This document shows positions 20,061-31,549 of a DNA stretch of 64,000 bases, in pieces. The DNA comes from Daphnia pulex. Its lineage: Eukaryota > Arthropoda > Branchiopoda > Diplostraca > Daphniidae. The notes beneath the pieces were generated by a model that did not search any database, was not told the origin of the DNA, and was given only the letters and a program-made list of their open reading frames with translations. Each line of letters starts with the position of its first letter. Within the stretch, counting starts at the first letter, position 1. Location of the stretch: NCBI RefSeq assembly GCF_021134715.1, contig NC_060028.1, forward strand, positions 3,990,501 to 4,054,500, written 5' to 3'. The position numbers and the translations under genes were made by a program.

Positions 20061-20527
20061 GAAACCCTAGATTACAAATTCAATACCAGAATTAGCTGAA
20101 AAAGTTAGGAAATATATAAAGGGGGAAAAATTCTAGCTGATTTTAAGGTTAATTATTTCAAGCAAGATCAGAAAACGCCCTAGCTTGGAAAACAGCTGAA
20201 ATCTGCTAAAAAATCGGAGTGAAACCCTAGATTAAAACTTCCATACTGGAATTAGCTTACAGTTAGGAAACATATTTAGGGGGAAAATTCTAGCTGTTTA
20301 AGGTTAATTTTTTCAAGCAAGATAAGAAAACGCCCTAGCTTGGAAAACAGCTGAAATCTGCTAAACAAATCGGAGTGAAACCCTAGATTAAAACTTCCAT
20401 ACTGGAATTAGCTTACAGTTAGGAAACATATTTAGGGGGGAAAATTCTAGCTGTTTAAGGTTAATTTTTTCAAGCAAGATAAGAAAACGCCCTAGCTTGG
20501 AAAAAAGCTGATATCTGCTAAAAAAAA
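20061..20527. repeat. Three tandem copies of a ~158-bp unit
   Basis: Copies begin with gaaaccctagatta at 20061, 20221 and 20377. Each contains ggaattagctta, a gggggaaaattctagctg block, tttcaagcaagat and cgccctagcttggaaaa. The second and third copies are almost identical; the first is more diverged, so the array grew from its right side. The agctg/cagct words recall the interior of the TIR element at 10853-12075. Confidence 0.9.
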
Positions 20528-21128
20528 GGTGAATTATGTTATCATAAAAAATTTCGAGGTGATTGCAGCATGATAGCTGCTTTGATTTTTTAGCCTAGCA
20601 CCGCGCGAGCTGTTATTAGCAAACAGTTCAAAATCTAAGCTAAAAGTTTCGTACGGGTTTTGTCCTCCGGGTTCTAAGGCTATTCCATGGGTAGAGAGGG
20701 GTAATTGGTCTGAGGCATCTCCCGTGTGGATAACATTGACGCTCTTCAAATCACTGTGAAAACTGTTAAGCCTTGTAGATATTCAACCCTTTTAATCTCT
20801 TTAGAAAAGTGGAATCAATAAATAAGCTTTCTCGGGCAGCTCGCTCTCTCTCTTCCCACAGGGGTAATCTCTGATTTGTTTAACACACACACATGTACTA
20901 CTGTGGATAAAATGGAAAACAGACACAAACAAAATTCTTTCGTCTGTCCCGTTTTTATAGTAGCTACTATCTAGTAGTGTAGGAGAAGATTCTTTTTCGA
21001 TTTCCTTTTGAATATGGCCATCATCCATTAAAACATCGAAGACAAAACTTCGTCAGTGACAGTTCGGTCTTGAAAGACGACTCGTAGGGCTCATTTACTG
21101 GACTGAACTAGCTTTCCCAGGCTCCGTG

Positions 21129-22560
21129 CTAATGTCTTGGATAGCCAGTTCTTCCCTGACTTTTCTTGCGTTCAGATTTGTCTCCAGCGACGATATTAGT
21201 AACGATATCGTTAAAGATGACTTCGGATTTTTCCTGGTAGGCAATTAAACGCGCCATCATGAATGAATCTGAGCTCATAGAGTGCACCATCTCCAGGTTT
21301 AGGTTTCGAGTCACTAAGCAGGTGATTAGTAGCCCGTATGGCTTCTCTGATAGACGCCCGATGACAACTGTGAGGGGGCCAAAAAAAAACTAGGCCACTT
21401 TTTGTAACAGCTCGTAAGAAACCTTGAAGCAAAACCTTTGGGAGATTTGCCATCATCGGTGGTTGTGGTTTTTCTCTTGCCATTTTGCATTGTCGGCAGC
21501 TCTTGATTATTTTTCGAATGGCACGCCGTCCTTGACCAGGAAGTAGGACCAGCGTACTTCACTCAGTGTCCGTTCCACTCCTGAATTTAGCATTTTTTTT
21601 TGCGCGTCAGATATTATTGCAGAGGAAAGCGGATGCTGCGGTCCGATTATTATTTTCTGGAGCGCGTATTCGAGCATCTCTGCATCTCCCAACCTTCCCT
21701 TTGTCTTTAATACTCTTTCGGAATCTATAAACTGGTTTACTTTACGAAGAATTGAGTTACGGGCTATTTTTTCCCACTTTAGATGGCGGTGATGTCGTCT
21801 GGGAAACATTCTTCATTGGTGACGATAATGCACCTTCTTAGTGCTTCCTAAAATTAGGATGCATAAATTATTTCTTCTTTTTTCATGCTACCCCAAGTTA
21901 GTTGGGCGACGACGAGCTTGAGGTGCTGGAGTTTGGTACGTTTCTTCATAATTTCAGATATCGCTGAGCTGTCGTTACCAATTACTGCTTGCTGGACGGT
22001 GTGTGACCAATAATTTGTGATGGGCCCCATTCCGGTCGTCCGTTCCTGGTGACAATTTTTTATATTTCCGATGAAAGTGGAAGGGGCAGTCTAGATGGTG
22101 CGAGTCCGCGCGTGCAGTCGTCAAATGGATTTAATTCTCCTGCAACGAATCTCCATTGACTGCAGCAGAGGATAGCAAGATTTGACTGATTCGGTTTGAA
22201 ACGAAGGATGAATAATTACAGTGTGACAAGTTGATCCACTATTTCCGGGTCTACCTAGAAACGTATTTGAGTGACGGGCAGTCGTAATTCGTCCTTAAGC
22301 TTAGACGCCAATCTTACTGCCATGACGGCAGCTTGTAGCTCTGGTAGTGGGATTCTCATCGTTTGAAGCGGGGCGAGAAGGCCTTTAACCAAAAAGAAGC
22401 TTTTGCAGATTTTGTCTTTTACTATCGTTCTCATGTATACTACTGCGTCAAAAGCAGCCGTTGACGCATCAGCGAAAACATGAAGTTCAAAGCTTGATTC
22501 TTCAAGTGGATCATCGAGGCCCACCTCAAGAACGGCTACGCTATTTGAGTGAACTATGAA
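21129..22560 (-). mobile_element. Decayed second BEL/Pao copy, pol remnant
   Basis: Minus-strand fragments in BEL order but in different frames. At 22255-22524 is an RNase H piece (ELHVFADASTAAFDAVVYM, LQTMRIPLPELQAAVMA). At 21507-21809 is the integrase zinc-binding segment (TKGRLGDAEML, HPLSSAIISDA, LSEVRWSYFLV). At 21129-21483 is a degraded integrase end with PPHSCHRASIREAI. It clearly diverges from the 10-19 kb element, so it represents another lineage. No LTRs were recognised. Confidence 0.75.
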
Positions 22561-22655
22561 GAACTAGACAAACCAGTGGGAAGGGAGTGATACCCGCCAT
22601 ATAATTTCGTCATCATCCCAAACGAACCACACACAATCAGACACGGGTTTTGACT

Positions 22656-22679
22656 GTTCCGTTCCGTTCCGTTCCGTTC
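22656..22679. repeat. (GTTCC)n microsatellite
   Basis: About five tandem copies of gttcc, followed by a diverged copy. Confidence 0.85.
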
Positions 22680-23475
22680 TAGTTCCTTTTATTTCCCCCA
22701 TTTCCACCCCACGCGCCTTTTTTACTGTTAAACAGAGTAATCGCGTGCTTATGAGGGGGCGACAACTCGGCGTGAGTAGACTGGGTAGGGAAGAAAGGGG
22801 CTAGAACGGGCAATAAAATAAAATCCGTTTTCAATTCAAAATTGACTAGATTAAATTTGACACGAAAAATCTTAAAATGAAGAATGTTGTTCAGCTTGTA
22901 AACCTCTTCACATACTTTAAACACCCATGACGCATAGAAGAATTTTGTTTGTCATTTTTATCTTACCACGGATAGCAAAGGTCTATTCTTTTCTACGCTG
23001 AAAGATGGACTGGAAAATAAACAGACATGTCCGTTTTATAGGATGTGAGAGTAGAACTGATCATTGTTCATAGTCAAAACAGTCAAGCCAGAGGGTGATT
23101 TCTTTGAGTCTTGAGTGTTATTTGATTTTGTAATGCGTAATACACAATTTATTTCAGGCAAGATTAATACAAAGAAGCAGTAGGAGCCCAATGAAGGAAC
23201 TATATGCTCTATGGCAGAAGCAAGAGCTGCTCGAAACAAGCCAATTTTGGAAAATCTCTCATAAATACTCCTAAAAAATTTTGCGTATGAAATTGACCAA
23301 GGTTGATGTTGATTAAAATTTTTCAGAAATTACCTGTATTTCCAAACAGTTCACACTGCAAAACATTCTTGATTCAAACAAAGAGAGGCATCCAAGTTGC
23401 AGCAATAACGATAAAGACGAACAAAACAACAATTTGGTGTAAATTTTTGTTCTTGTAGCTGTCTTATATATTTAG
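22680..23475. other. Spacer without supported gene
   Basis: Open frames on the minus strand (22679-22924, 23036-23239) lack motifs and splice sites. I see nothing else. Confidence 0.35.
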
Positions 23476-24142
23476 GCAAGAAGCTCGTGGAATCCTACAG
23501 GAATCATCGGGTACCGACAAAGTTCTTACAATAAATTTCCAAGGGCCTCCTAAGAAGGTTAAAAAAGAAGCAAAAGCAAAAGATGCAGTGATTTCAGTGA
23601 CTCCCGATGAAGAATATTTTGAACATGGTAAAATCTTTTCAAATCTTAAGAGTTCAGTCACTCCACATTTGTCTTTAAACAGGAAACGAATTTGAAAGAA
23701 TTTGAAAAGAAAGAATAATCTGGTGATGCAGAAAATGACACAGGAGAAGCCGTTGAAGAAGCTGAATCCAATATTAGGGCAGAAGGAAAGAAGGAGGAGG
23801 TTGGGGATGAGAAGAGTAAATGGGAATAATACATAGATATTAATATAGGATAATTATTTATAGTTAATAAAGAGACAGAGTTAGTGTAGTTAAATAGTAA
23901 GTTGTGGGCCCCAGCCGTATGAGAAAACGTCGTTTGACGAAGCGCGGTCCGAAGAATGAGAAAAAGTTTAACTTGGTCAATTAATTCCAAAAGCACTGCA
24001 GTGACTCTGGTAGGTTTCCACGAGAAAATTCAATATTTTTTTACTGACATCAGATTCTTTATTCTAGATACCGACTGAGTGACACCGATCTATCCATCAA
24101 CAATTTCAACCCTCACTGGCTCACAGGCACCAACACCCAAAA
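23476..24142 (+). pseudogene. Acidic/basic low-complexity gene copy, interrupted by the 4.29-kb transposon
   Basis: Three splice-bounded pieces are visible. Exon 23476-23627 encodes QEARGILQESSGTDK...GPPKKVKKEAKAK...DEEYFEHG. It joins in phase to 23683-24009, which has an acidic part (EAVEEAE), a Thr/Lys/Arg-rich part and KHCSDS. That joins in phase to an exon from 24068 with DTD, a TGA, and VTPIYPSTISTLTGSQ. Stops interrupt the second exon and the third starts with one, so it is probably dead. The DNA transposon sits in the third exon, whose frame continues on the far side at 28439. A diverged partial duplicate of the second exon lies at 29300-29640. Function is unknown; charged low-complexity nuclear or gag-like proteins are both possible. 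Confidence 0.45.
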
Positions 24143-24871
24143 GGGTCATTCCATCCCAACTCGAATTTTTTCGTCGCGCAAAAAAATAGAAATGTCTGAT
24201 TTTTTACAGTGTGTTCCTTATATATTAATCATGCACTGTGTAAAATATCAGATTTTTAAAAACAAACCGGAAGCTGAAAATCAAATTCAAAGTTTCTGGT
24301 TCAGCAATAAAATTTTAAACCAAAATCGCGATTTTCCCCTTTTTTACCGTTTCCTTTCACGGCAAGGAAAAACAAAATTAATGAAAAAACAGGAAAAAAT
24401 TCGCTCTATCGAATGGTTTTTTTAAAACTTTTATTTTGTTTTAATTTGTTACCATAAAGTTAAGTTAAAGTTTAAAACTTTCAAAGGCCCTAGCAAAAAT
24501 CTCGGACAAGGCAGAAGCTTAAAATTTAATACTTATATCGGGACCCATAGTCTGTATAAGCATAAAAATTTTCAGCGTGGGCAAAGTATGCGTGAATTAG
24601 TTATAATTATTTTAAATTTTCAAGTTCGGCCGTATCCGTTAACACGGGAAAACCATTTCAGATCATGAGACTCGAGGATAACAGAAGCCGCGACCCCCAT
24701 GGGACTTTGCGTCTTGGGAGATGACGCAAAAAAAGAGCGGGGACTTCCTACAAATTCTTAGAGCTCGTTATCTCATTTCACTCAATGTTACCATTCTACA
24801 AGGTTACCTAAAAGAAAAATGTCTTACGCTGAAGCGTTTTTACTCAGTAGTGTTCTCTTCATCATGGCAAG
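24143..24871 (+). repeat. Left terminal inverted repeat (~729 bp)
   Basis: Inverted match to 27704-28434 from gggtcattcc to atcatggcaag, essentially base for base. It includes the transposase start codon at 24819 and its first 17 codons, so promoter and translation start of the gene lie in the TIR. Confidence 0.93.
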
Positions 24872-27662
24872 AAGTCATGATGAAACTGATATTATTTGTT
24901 GTGTTGGAAAATTTACGAAAAAAGACTGTTTCAAGGAATATTATGCAAAGTGCACTGTGAAAAATTTAATCGTGTTAGACGAATTGCCTGTTGACGATCA
25001 GCGTGTTATTAAGTTGCGAGTTGGAAGTGATAACATCAAGACAATTTGTTTGCACCATCAATGCGTTTATTTTACTTACTTTGTAAGCACGACATTTCAG
25101 ACGAAGCATTGCTGTGATCCATTAAAGAAACACAGAAAAAAAGTGTGCGGTCAGAAATTAATAAGTCTTAAACTCAGTGATTATGTGTTTGCGGCAACTA
25201 GTAACATTCGATTGATTCCTGGATTAAAACTGTGTAAGTGGTGTCTAGAATTTCTGGAATCCGAGGACTTCAATCAATCACATCAAACTACTCCAACTAT
25301 AGAGGATTTAAATTCTAGTGGAGCGTTATATTTTGATAGCCCGAAGGAGAAAGTAATCACACCGAGGAGAGTTATTAGTGCTCTTTCGAATGCGTCGATT
25401 ATAAGTCCCATTGTCGAGTTGGATAGAAGTAGTTCAGAGCGCCGTTTGAGAATCTGTAGTGATGTCCTTGACACAGTAAAGCGTAACATTCTTCAAAGTG
25501 AAGATTTGTCGTCTTTCAATGCTAATGATTACAGTGAATTATTGAATAGCGTGCGTGAAAAGGTATTAGATATTTATATATAATTGAGAGTGAACTTGCA
25601 AGATTCTTATATTTTTCTCCCTAAGGTCAACTCAACAAATAATCGATCCAACCAACTTACATTGTTAACCTTGGCTCCCAGCAGTTGGACACACGAGCAA
25701 ATAAGCGCTTATTTTGGAGTTTCAAAATATCAAGCCGCTCAAGCAAATGATTTGAAAATACAAAGCGGTATTTTAGCGCATCCACCAAAAAAGAAGAATG
25801 GCCATTGTTTGAGCGACGGTAAAAATTTCAGTAACTCCCAAGTCGCACATATTTCGAAACTAATTTTCAAAATTATTCAATGCAGAGGAAAAATTGCGAA
25901 TAATAGATTTCTATACTCCCGATGAGTACAGTCGCCAGCTCCCTGGCATGAAAAATGTCAAAAGTGTAAAGCAGCCCTGCGGAAAACGATTAAAAATCCA
26001 AAAGCGTCTGTTACTTATCAACATCAAAGAGCTGTACGCCGAGTACAAAAAAAAATATAGCTCCGTTGGCGCTGTTTGCAAGCTTTCCGTCTTCTTTGAC
26101 CATAGACCTGCATACGTTATTAATGTTGGAGCTAGCGGTACACACTCCGTGTGTGTATGTCTTTACCACCAAAACGTAAAACTTATGCTGGCTGCCGCAG
26201 GATTTATGAACGAAAGACACCATTTGATGGATAAATTAGTGTGCTCAGTTTACAACAAGGTAATATAAAATCGCTAGCTTCTCGGTTTAATTATACAAAT
26301 TTGCTTTGCGTAGACTTCGTTATTGATTGACTTCATATTTTATAGGAATGCATGATGACTAGATGCCCGTCTTGCCCAAAAGCTGATTCTCTCGAAACAT
26401 ATCTCGAAGGCATTATTAGCGATGAAACAGATGACACAATCACGTACAAAAAATGGGCGCAAACTGACGGAACTAAACTTGAGACGGTACAAACGTCTAG
26501 AGATGATTTTATTGAGTCTCTTGTTATTGCCGTCGGCAACTTGACTACTCATCATTACGTTGCCCGTAATCAAAGTGCTCATTTTGTAACATGTAAAGAG
26601 CAGCTCGACTATGAAACTTGCGTTTTGGTTAGCGACTTCTCGGAAAATTTTTCTTTTATAATTCAAGATTCGATTCAAGGTTACTACTGGGCTAACGACC
26701 AGGCTACCCTCTTACCGTTTTTAGGATACATGAAAATGTTCGACGGGACTGACATTAGTGTCAGCATGGCCGTTATTAGTGATCACTTGACGCACGATAC
26801 TCTTTCTGTCCATTCCTTTTTAAGGCCAGTCTTACAATTTTTGAAAACATTGAATCCGTCTCTGAAGAAAATCAAATATTTTACCGACGGCTCTGGCGCG
26901 CAGTACAAAAACAAAAAAAATTTCGCCAACCTGTGCGCGCATAATTTGGATTTCGATGGTCTCGATGCTGAGTGGCATTTTTTCGCCTCCTGTCATGGTA
27001 AAAGTGCATGCAATGGGATAGGGGGGACTTTAAAAAGATTAGCTAGATTGGCAAGTCTACAGCGCAATGTAAATAGTCAAATAACTACGCCGCAAGATCT
27101 TTTTGAATGGGCAACAGAAAACGTCAGCGGTATAAAATGTTTTTATGTTAACTCTCAATCAGTCATTTCAAATGAAAAATCAATTGAAAAAAGAATGAAT
27201 GAAGCTATGGCTATCAAAGGCACTCGTTCATTCCACTGTTACGTACCAATCAATTCTTTTCAAATTAAAGCATCGTCCCTTTCTGGAGGCGATTCTGACT
27301 TCAAAGTGTTTAATGTTCTTCCCGAGCCTAATCCTGTTTTTGATTTCGATTCCTGTAAAGTTGATGATTATGTTGCGTGTGTTTATGAAACTGATGGCCG
27401 CTGGTATCTCTCAAAAATTTCCAATATTGATGAAGTCAACAGAGAATTTCACGTCACGTTTTTTTCTCCCGACGGTCACACCGGATTTGCAAAAGGATAT
27501 AAGATAACCAAAGAATCATCCTGGATTACTAACAAAAATATGTTATGCAAAATCATTTCTCTTAAAACCACTACTATTCGTAGTCGACTTTTTAAACTTG
27601 ATCAAACTGAATTTAATGTGATTGAAAATAAATTTTCTAGTCTTATGGCTGATGGCAATTAA
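24819..27662 (+). CDS. Transposase of the 4.29-kb element (four exons, 875 aa)
   Basis: Exons 24819-25562, 25626-25818, 25886-26259 and 26346-27662 are separated by GT-AG introns of 63, 67 and 86 bases. Every junction keeps phase (EK/VN, SD/EE, NK/EC), giving 875 codons plus a stop. The N-terminal part is Cys/His-rich (CLHHQC, KHCCDPLKKH, LKLCKWC), suggesting zinc binding. A short helix-turn-helix-like stretch follows (SAYFGVSKYQAAQA), then a second Cys/His patch (CVCLYHQNVKLM, TRCPSCP). The last exon has the family core NDQATLLPF, VISDHLTHDT, YFTDGSGAQYKNK and WHFFASCHGK, in which the Asp of ISD and TDG are good candidates for catalytic acids of a DDE-type fold. The catalytic call is inference. 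No alternative start upstream is needed; the ATG lies within the TIR. Confidence 0.85.
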
Positions 27663-27703
27663 CCCAATTTGTATCTTTTCAAATTATTTTTGTTTTTCTC
27701 TTG

Positions 27704-28434
27704 CTTGCCATGATGAAGAGAACACTACTGAGTAAAAACGCTTCAGCGTAAGACATTTTTCTTTTAGGTAACCTTGTAGAATGGTAACATTGAGTGAAAT
27801 GAGATAACGAGCTCTAAGAATTTGTAGGAAGTCCCCGCTCTTTTTTTGCGTCATCTCCCAAGACGCAAAGTCCCATGGGGGTCGCGGCTTCTGTTATCCT
27901 CGAGTCTCATGATCTGAAATGGTTTTCCCGTGTTAACGGATACGGCCGAACTTGAAAATTTAAAATAATTATAACTAATTCACGCATACTTTGCCCACGC
28001 TGAAAATTTTTATGCTTATACAGACTATGGGTCCCGATATAAGTATTAAATTTTAAGCTTCTGCCTTGTCCGAGATTTTTGCTAGGGCCTTTGAAAGTTT
28101 TAAACTTTAACTTAACTTTATGGTAACAAATTAAAACAAAATAAAAGTTTTAAAAAAACCATTCGATAGAGCGAATTTTTTCCTGTTTTTTCATTAATTT
28201 TGTTTTTCCTTGCCGTGAAAGGAAACGGTAAAAAAAGGGGAAAATCGCGATTTTGGTTTAAAATTTTATTGCTGAACCAGAAACTTTGAATTTGATTTTC
28301 AGCTTCCGGTTTGTTTTTAAAAATCTGATATTTTACACAGTGCATGATTAATATATAAGGAACACACTGTAAAAAAATCAGACATTTCTATTTTTTTCCG
28401 CGACGAAAAAATTCGAGTTGGGATGGAATGACCC
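27704..28434 (-). repeat. Right terminal inverted repeat (~731 bp)
   Basis: Inverted copy of 24143-24871. It begins 42 bases after the transposase stop and carries a mirrored copy of the transposase ATG pointing inward, which would be translated antisense to the gene and soon stops. Confidence 0.93.
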
Positions 28435-28438
28435 AAAA

Positions 28439-29157
28439 CGGCTTCCAAGCGTCCGGTGGTCAGTATGAAAAAGACAGCGGCTTCGAAAGAAGTCATCATT
28501 GAGTCCCTGGACGTACCGGCTCTGCTGATACCGAGCCCGATATCGCCAATACTGTCGAAAGGCAAGGCGTTAGCACGGTTGGAACCCGTGGGAACCTTTG
28601 GTTGCACAGCAGCTGTAGAAACACAGAAACAGTTGAAGTTGATTCTAGAAAGGTGCGACGAGTAAGAAAGCTCCGAGCGCCCGAAGAAAGTCACTCTTCA
28701 ACCCACCATCCAAAGAGTTGGTGGAAGCATCAGCTAAGCAGTAAGCTCGGCGGAGAAGTCTCAGATCTTCTGAAGATCCCGAGCCAGGTGAGTAGAACAC
28801 TCCCAGAACCAAGCCTGTTAACTTGAAGGGTGAGCTGAAACGCCTGTTAAGTGAAACTGACAGTGGAGAGGACGAGATCCTCAAGGAAACCCCAACCCCT
28901 TTTCCAGTCAAGAATCAGTCCTCATTAAAAAGAGCTGAAGATACAGTCACTGCAGCAACGGCCCTATCCAACGAAGATCAGGCCTCCGGATTGACTCAGA
29001 ATCAGAGCCTGAGCCAGAACTGCTGCTTACAGCAGAGGAAAAAGAGGAGGCGCTAAAACAGGCAGTTCTAAACACCCTTCCACAAGGAGACCAGGCGGTG
29101 CAAAAGCTTGCGGAAGCCACCAAGATCCTTGAGTTGGTCGAACAGCCACTCGTCTAA
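28439..29157 (+). pseudogene. Coding tract resuming after the transposon
   Basis: Directly after the second AAAA the frame continues with TASKRPVVSMKKTAASK, then SLDVPALLIPSPISPILSK and LARLEPVGTFGCT, to a stop near 28664. Further coding-like shreds follow in other frames: a Thr/Ser-rich segment to 28826, KGELKRLLSETDSGEDE to 29056, and QKLAEATKILELVEQPLV ending at 29157. Frame changes between them suggest decay. The composition (Ser/Thr/Lys/Glu) matches the tract at 23476-24142, supporting one original gene. Confidence 0.4.
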
Positions 29158-29236
29158 CTTGTACCATGTCTCTTGTGTTTCTAAATACAAACACTGGTAA
29201 AATATAAATAACTGTTTTATTTCGATTAAATAAACA

Positions 29237-29650
29237 TGCTGCATTCAGACAAGAAAAAGAAGGAAAGTCACGACGAAACCCTCAGCGGGCTAAGACTGCC
29301 AAAAACGTACGACAGAAAAAGGAAATGAAGAATCTGAAAAGAAAGAAGAATCTTGTGATGGAGACCATGACAAAAGAGAAGCCGTTGAAGAAGCTGAATG
29401 CAAGACATAGGGAAAGAAGGAGGAGGTTGGAGGTGATAAGAGCAAAGTATTATTATTCATAGATAATAATAAATGATAATAATTTATAGTTAATAAAGAG
29501 TCAGAAGAAGGAAATGACAAAATAGAGAATGAGGAATCCGAAGTTGCAGGCCCAAGCCTCCGTACCCGCAAACGCTGTCTAACGAAGAGAGCAACAAAAA
29601 AAATTCAATTTCAATAAGGAATTTAAAAAGCATTGCAGTTCCTCAGAAAA
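29237..29650 (+). pseudogene. Diverged duplicate of the 23.7-24.0 kb exon
   Basis: The sequence from about 29325 (gaaaagaaagaagaatcttg) to 29640 parallels 23700-24000. Both carry the block gagaagccgttgaagaagctgaat, then agggaaagaaggaggaggttgg, a tagttaataaagagtcaga segment and a Thr/Lys/Arg-rich end (VAGPSLRTRKRCLTKR here). Both copies have stops. It is an old local or dispersed duplication flanking the DNA transposon. Confidence 0.65.
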
Positions 29651-29742
29651 TAATTTTCTGAGATAAATCTGTTTTGTTTGTAAAAAAACATACATCAGTT
29701 TCTTAATTTTTGCTAAGGACTGAGTGAGACTATAACTATTAC

Positions 29743-30235
29743 AGGCCCGAATTTCTTTTTCCCCATCGGTGTCTTCCAAGTATCGATGATGGTTTTATGA
29801 CATAAATCGTGGCATGAACCAACGAGGTCTGAAATCCTGGCATGAACCAACGATGTCTGGAAACCGACAGCAATCGTGGCATAAACCAACAATGTCATTA
29901 AATCTGAAAAAATAAAACGAAACAAAAACACAATCATTAAACGGAAACAAACCAGAGCACAGCAGGAGATGGACGACAATAGACTCAATTGGAAGAGAGA
30001 AGATACAATTCTTCTAAAACAACTGGGAATGTTCTTGACCCGGCCTGTAAAAAAACAGTTAAGTTGGATTTCTTGATGTTGGAAGACATTTTAATTCATG
30101 TAGAGAGAAACGGAATAGGCTTAGACAAATTTATTTGGAGGTCACCTCCAGTTTTTAAAGTCGATAAAGTTTGCGCTTGTCATTTTTCCTCAGTATTATA
30201 CATCAAACGAACCTCTTCATAAAAAAATCAAAACA
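29743..30235 (+). other. Unrecognised coding-like tract with short tandem repeats
   Basis: From about 29808 a roughly 30-base unit (gtggcatgaaccaacgatgtctg) is repeated three times imperfectly. Then an open frame (29989-30222, 77 codons) encodes a Lys-rich segment with DFLMLEDILIHVERNG. The block cccaatttctttttccccatcggt at the left edge has a diverged second copy at 31107-31160. No family recognised. Confidence 0.3.
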
Positions 30236-30635
30236 TGTAATGTTGAAACAGGTTGAAACATTTGACATTTGATACGGAATCAAAATATTGAATTGAGACC
30301 TACCAGATACTAATAATTTTTTCCTAGAACTTTCAAGATCAAAGCTGATAAGATTTGTTGGAATTTTGTTGTGCAGCTTTTTGATCAAGAAAGGTGGAGA
30401 CATTTTGTGGGTTATTAAGATACTGTTGTCTGAAACGCGAATGAAATGAAAGCGTCTAAGCAAGTTGCGATTTTTACCCATGTACTCACGTTTAACTTAA
30501 TCCTTTGTGAGTTTTGCTACGAAGACGACAAATTCATATAATATTTAGTCTCGATGTTTTTTCAACTTGTTTTTTTTCTTTGAATCGCATCTTCCTTTTT
30601 CTGATTTGCTAGGGCCCTTTACCGTCAATTCTACT

Positions 30636-30898
30636 TCCTTGGCTGCTTATTTCTCCTCAGCTGTCTCTTCCTACCCGGCTGTCCCTTTCTTCTCGGCTGT
30701 CCCTTATTTCTTCTCGGCTGTCCTATCCTCCTCTGCTAATTCTTTTTCCTTGGCTGTCACACATTTGGCTCTTTCCTCTTTATACTTGTCATCATCTTCA
30801 TCTTGTTTATCCCCTCGATGCAAATGAAAATCAATCCATTCTTCATGTGTCATGTTACAATACCCAAATTCCTCCATTAATGTTGAATAAGCTTTCAT
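30636..30898 (-). CDS. Charged open frame with a short coding minisatellite
   Basis: The minus strand encodes MKAYSTLMEEFGYCNM, then an acidic HRGDKQDEDDDKYKEE stretch and a tail of repeated TAEKK/GTAE units. The tail results from about five 21-24-base repeats (ttctcggctgtccctt on the plus strand, 30640-30770). I do not recognise the protein. It could be a small exon of a larger gene, since no end signal was identified within the repeat. Confidence 0.3.
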
Positions 30899-31549
30899 TG
30901 GCGAACTATTTCCTTTAAAACAAAGTAGAACTCAGATAATATTCTAAATAAATTGACTAAATTAATTATATATACTCTGCTTAGACAAAGAATGCATCGT
31001 TCATTCAGGACATCGTCGTTTATTGAGATGCAAATGGAGTTTAAACAAAAAAATTTAAGTTTAGTGTTCATCCAAGACATTTAAATTTTCAACTCTAAAT
31101 ATTTCAGGCCCACGTCTCTTTTTCCCCATCGGTTTCGTCCAAGTTACGACGATGGTTTCAAGACCGAAAAGACTTTTTTCATGAAAAAATTATTTTAGGA
31201 GTACAAATTTCAATTCTAAATGGCGGTACGAATAAGTTGCCTTTTATTTTTAAAAACAGTGTGATGGTGTGAAGTTGCCTATTAAATTTAAAGCAGTCTC
31301 ACACAAAAACAGGCAGCAGTCTCTTCTTTGTTGTCGAATAATGAAGCTGCTGACAACGTTTATTTTTCTTTTTACGCTTTCATGGCAACATAGTTTCTAA
31401 GGTCGAAGTTGTGTAGAAGTAAGCACAGATAGGAAAGCGGTGGATATCTAAGGGACAAAGCAAACATGGCTAGAACCTGGCAAAAACAGGGTAAAGACTT
31501 TGAAATTGGACGTACATGCCTAGGGAAATTGGCCTGAAAGGATTTGGTT
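30899..31549. other. Spacer without supported gene
   Basis: AT-rich. Apart from the repeated block at 31107-31160 (see 29743) nothing was recognised. Confidence 0.4.

Larger units (their letters stand above)
24143..28434 (+). mobile_element. 4.29-kb TIR DNA transposon, apparently intact
   Basis: Near-perfect terminal inverted repeats of about 730 bases start gggtcattccatcccaact. The flanks show a 4-base direct repeat AAAA (24139-24142 and 28435-28438), and removing the element plus one AAAA restores the interrupted coding frame. Between the TIRs is a single four-exon gene encoding 875 residues with no lesion. TIR type and 4-base duplication would fit the Sola superfamily as I know it, but that assignment is inference; the long TIRs and the Cys-rich protein could also mark an unnamed group. 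Intact ORF, intact TIRs and a clean duplication argue for recent mobility. Confidence 0.9.

Noticed and set aside
20061..20527. Possible CRISPR-like array
   Set aside because: Three abutting 158-base units without spacers in an animal genome; an ordinary tandem repeat.
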